Below are positions 62,692 to 64,000 of a DNA stretch of 64,000 nucleotides, piece after piece. The stretch comes from Gymnopilus junonius (Eukaryota; Basidiomycota; Agaricomycetes; Agaricales; Galerinaceae): NCBI GenBank assembly GCA_015501075.1, contig JADNYJ010000021.1, positions 303,523 through 367,522 on the forward strand, written 5' to 3'. Positions within the stretch are counted from its first letter, which is position 1. Every line of letters starts with the position of its first letter. The notes below the pieces were generated by a model. It saw nothing but the letters and a program-made list of their open reading frames with translations, searched no databases and was not told where the DNA came from. The translations under genes and the position numbers were made by a program.

Positions 62692-64000
62692 CTACACATC
62701 TCTCCCTTCAAACCCACTCTCAAGTAATGCCTTTCCCTCCCTAACACACCTCTCAACCAGCAAATTAAATTGATCCTCGCGCTGAGCATGTATACCATGA
62801 CCTGTCTCCTCCCACTGCTGTAATTCCACCCTCCGAGAGTTTGACTCCGCGTCACTCTTACTTAGGCCATTTTTCATAGCCTCGTAGATCCGCACGGAGC
62901 ATGAAGGGCGGACAAGATGATCATCATCGCCTGTGACGAGAATGACTTTAGGGACATTTGCGGCGATGTAGGCTAGTCTTTCTGGGGAAACGTAGTGTGT
63001 AAGTGCGGCAGCCATTTGGGAGATGTGGCCCATGAAGAGTTGGGGTTTAGTGATGGTGACGCGGCGCAGGAAGCCCTATAGAAATAGTAAAAAAATCATC
63101 AACTCAGTACATGAAATACAGCTGAAAGTTTTATCAAATACCTCAGCTTGAACGTCTGAATTTGTTTTCCCTTGCTTATTATCCTCCGTATTTCCGTTCC
63201 ATTCTGCATGTGGGTCGCTTTTAGCTTTCTCATCTAGCCAAACTTTTGGGAATAGCATATCAAGCACAGTTGGTACTTTATTTTCCGGAGCAGGTGTGAA
63301 TGTGAGTTTTGTCAGGCACTGGAGGCCCTTCAACTGTAGGTTATGTTATTATCAGTGAAAAAGTGATGATCAAAATAATAAAACACACCGGAGGGAAATT
63401 GTTCCATATATGTCCGCCAGGAGTCGTAACGGCCAGCAGCAGAGAAGATATCCGGTGTGGTATGCGATACGCCAGTTCTAGAATGATGCGGTCGTTCAGA
63501 CCTAGGATAAGAAAACATCTGGAATAACTCACCCTGGGCTATCATGCCACCTAGACTGATGCCCACTACGTTTAATTGGCGTTTTTCGGTCCAGCCGAGA
63601 TAGTCAAGTAGGCATATCACATCCTCTGCCATACCTGAAGTTCTAGAACCCAAATGTGCATAGGGCGTCAGTATATCGTGTGCACTCATTTGCCGTTCAT
63701 TAGGCCGATTTCGGCCATTGAACAACCAACCCGCCTCTGCGAAGTAAGAAACAGAACGTAAACTCACGTATATGGGCCTCTAGGATAACCTGAATTGCCA
63801 ACCCCACGATTATCAAACACCAGCGCCGTACACGTCCCCTTGCCGCTTTCCCCACCTTTTAACCCAAACCACCGAACCTGCGGGCCCCAGGAAAAGCTGC
63901 TCGAGTTCAAACCCATAATAAAAACGACTTTGTCCAGCTTTTCGATAGCCTCTTCGTTGCCTTTGAGAGCCGGTGGTCCATGTTGCTCGTAATAAAGTGA
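62692..64000 (-). CDS. Alpha/beta hydrolase, copy 2 (5' end beyond window)
   Basis: Copy of the gene at 38322-39773. The last exon (62692-63060) is open through ANVPKVILVTGDDDHLVRPSCS and EETGHGIHAQ, whereas copy 1 breaks here. The nucleophile segment VVGISLGGMIAQ lies near 63535-63575. The first exon runs off the right edge, and the start codon would lie about 145 bp past 64000. From what is visible this copy is intact. Confidence 0.85.

Larger units (their letters stand above)
60200..64000. repeat. P450-hydrolase segmental duplication, copy B
   Basis: Partner of 35837-39628. It is longer by several single bases, and the differences I found fall mostly in runs of identical bases. Confidence 0.9.

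Overview
The window looks like nuclear DNA from a mushroom-forming basidiomycete (Agaricomycetes). The genes carry many short introns (about 45-70 nt, GT...AG). Several families are typical of that group: a CYP63-type P450, NACHT (NLR-like) NTPases, F-box proteins, protein kinases with a DFD in place of the DFG motif, and Crinkler-type (CR) effector-like proteins. There is no sign of a bacterial, viral or organellar origin.

Positions 1-23,000 are mostly conserved single-copy genes: an 0.8-kb terminal-inverted-repeat element, an intact CYP63-like P450, a truncated CR-effector pseudogene, two tandem actin genes, a glycine-rich DUF1399-type protein, a single-pass membrane protein, an M3 metallopeptidase, a mitochondrial adrenodoxin-reductase-like enzyme, and the membrane-anchor subunit of succinate dehydrogenase. 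The last two are head to head. A second conserved island at about 45.7-49.7 kb holds an intron-containing tRNA-Leu, a two-domain protein disulfide isomerase with a membrane anchor, and a Sec14-like lipid-transfer protein.

Positions 23,000-45,400 and 50,000-64,000 are repetitive accessory DNA. NACHT genes occur as three damaged copies plus a remnant. Two of them sit inside a 1,964-bp segmental duplication (24,240-26,203 and 39,816-41,779). A multi-gene module, small unknown protein - DFD-type kinase - P450 - alpha/beta hydrolase, is present twice (about 31.9-39.8 kb and 56.2-64.0 kb, the second cut by the window end). The P450/hydrolase half is nearly identical between copies while the kinase and small-protein half is strongly diverged. 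A CR effector (REase-like plus kinase domains) and a dead kinase copy precede the second module.

Many frame breaks fall in homopolymers: six single-base losses in one actin gene, one in the adrenodoxin reductase, and several in one copy of the P450/hydrolase pair. Part of the apparent pseudogenisation is therefore probably sequencing error, and this should be settled before genes are called dead. The most unusual structures are an 843-bp inverted-repeat element carrying three unrelated perfect hairpins behind a shared motif, an 18-bp fold-back insertion in the CR effector gene, and duplicated NACHT blocks that carry tRNA-Leu remnants. No function was tested; all calls come from reading the sequence.
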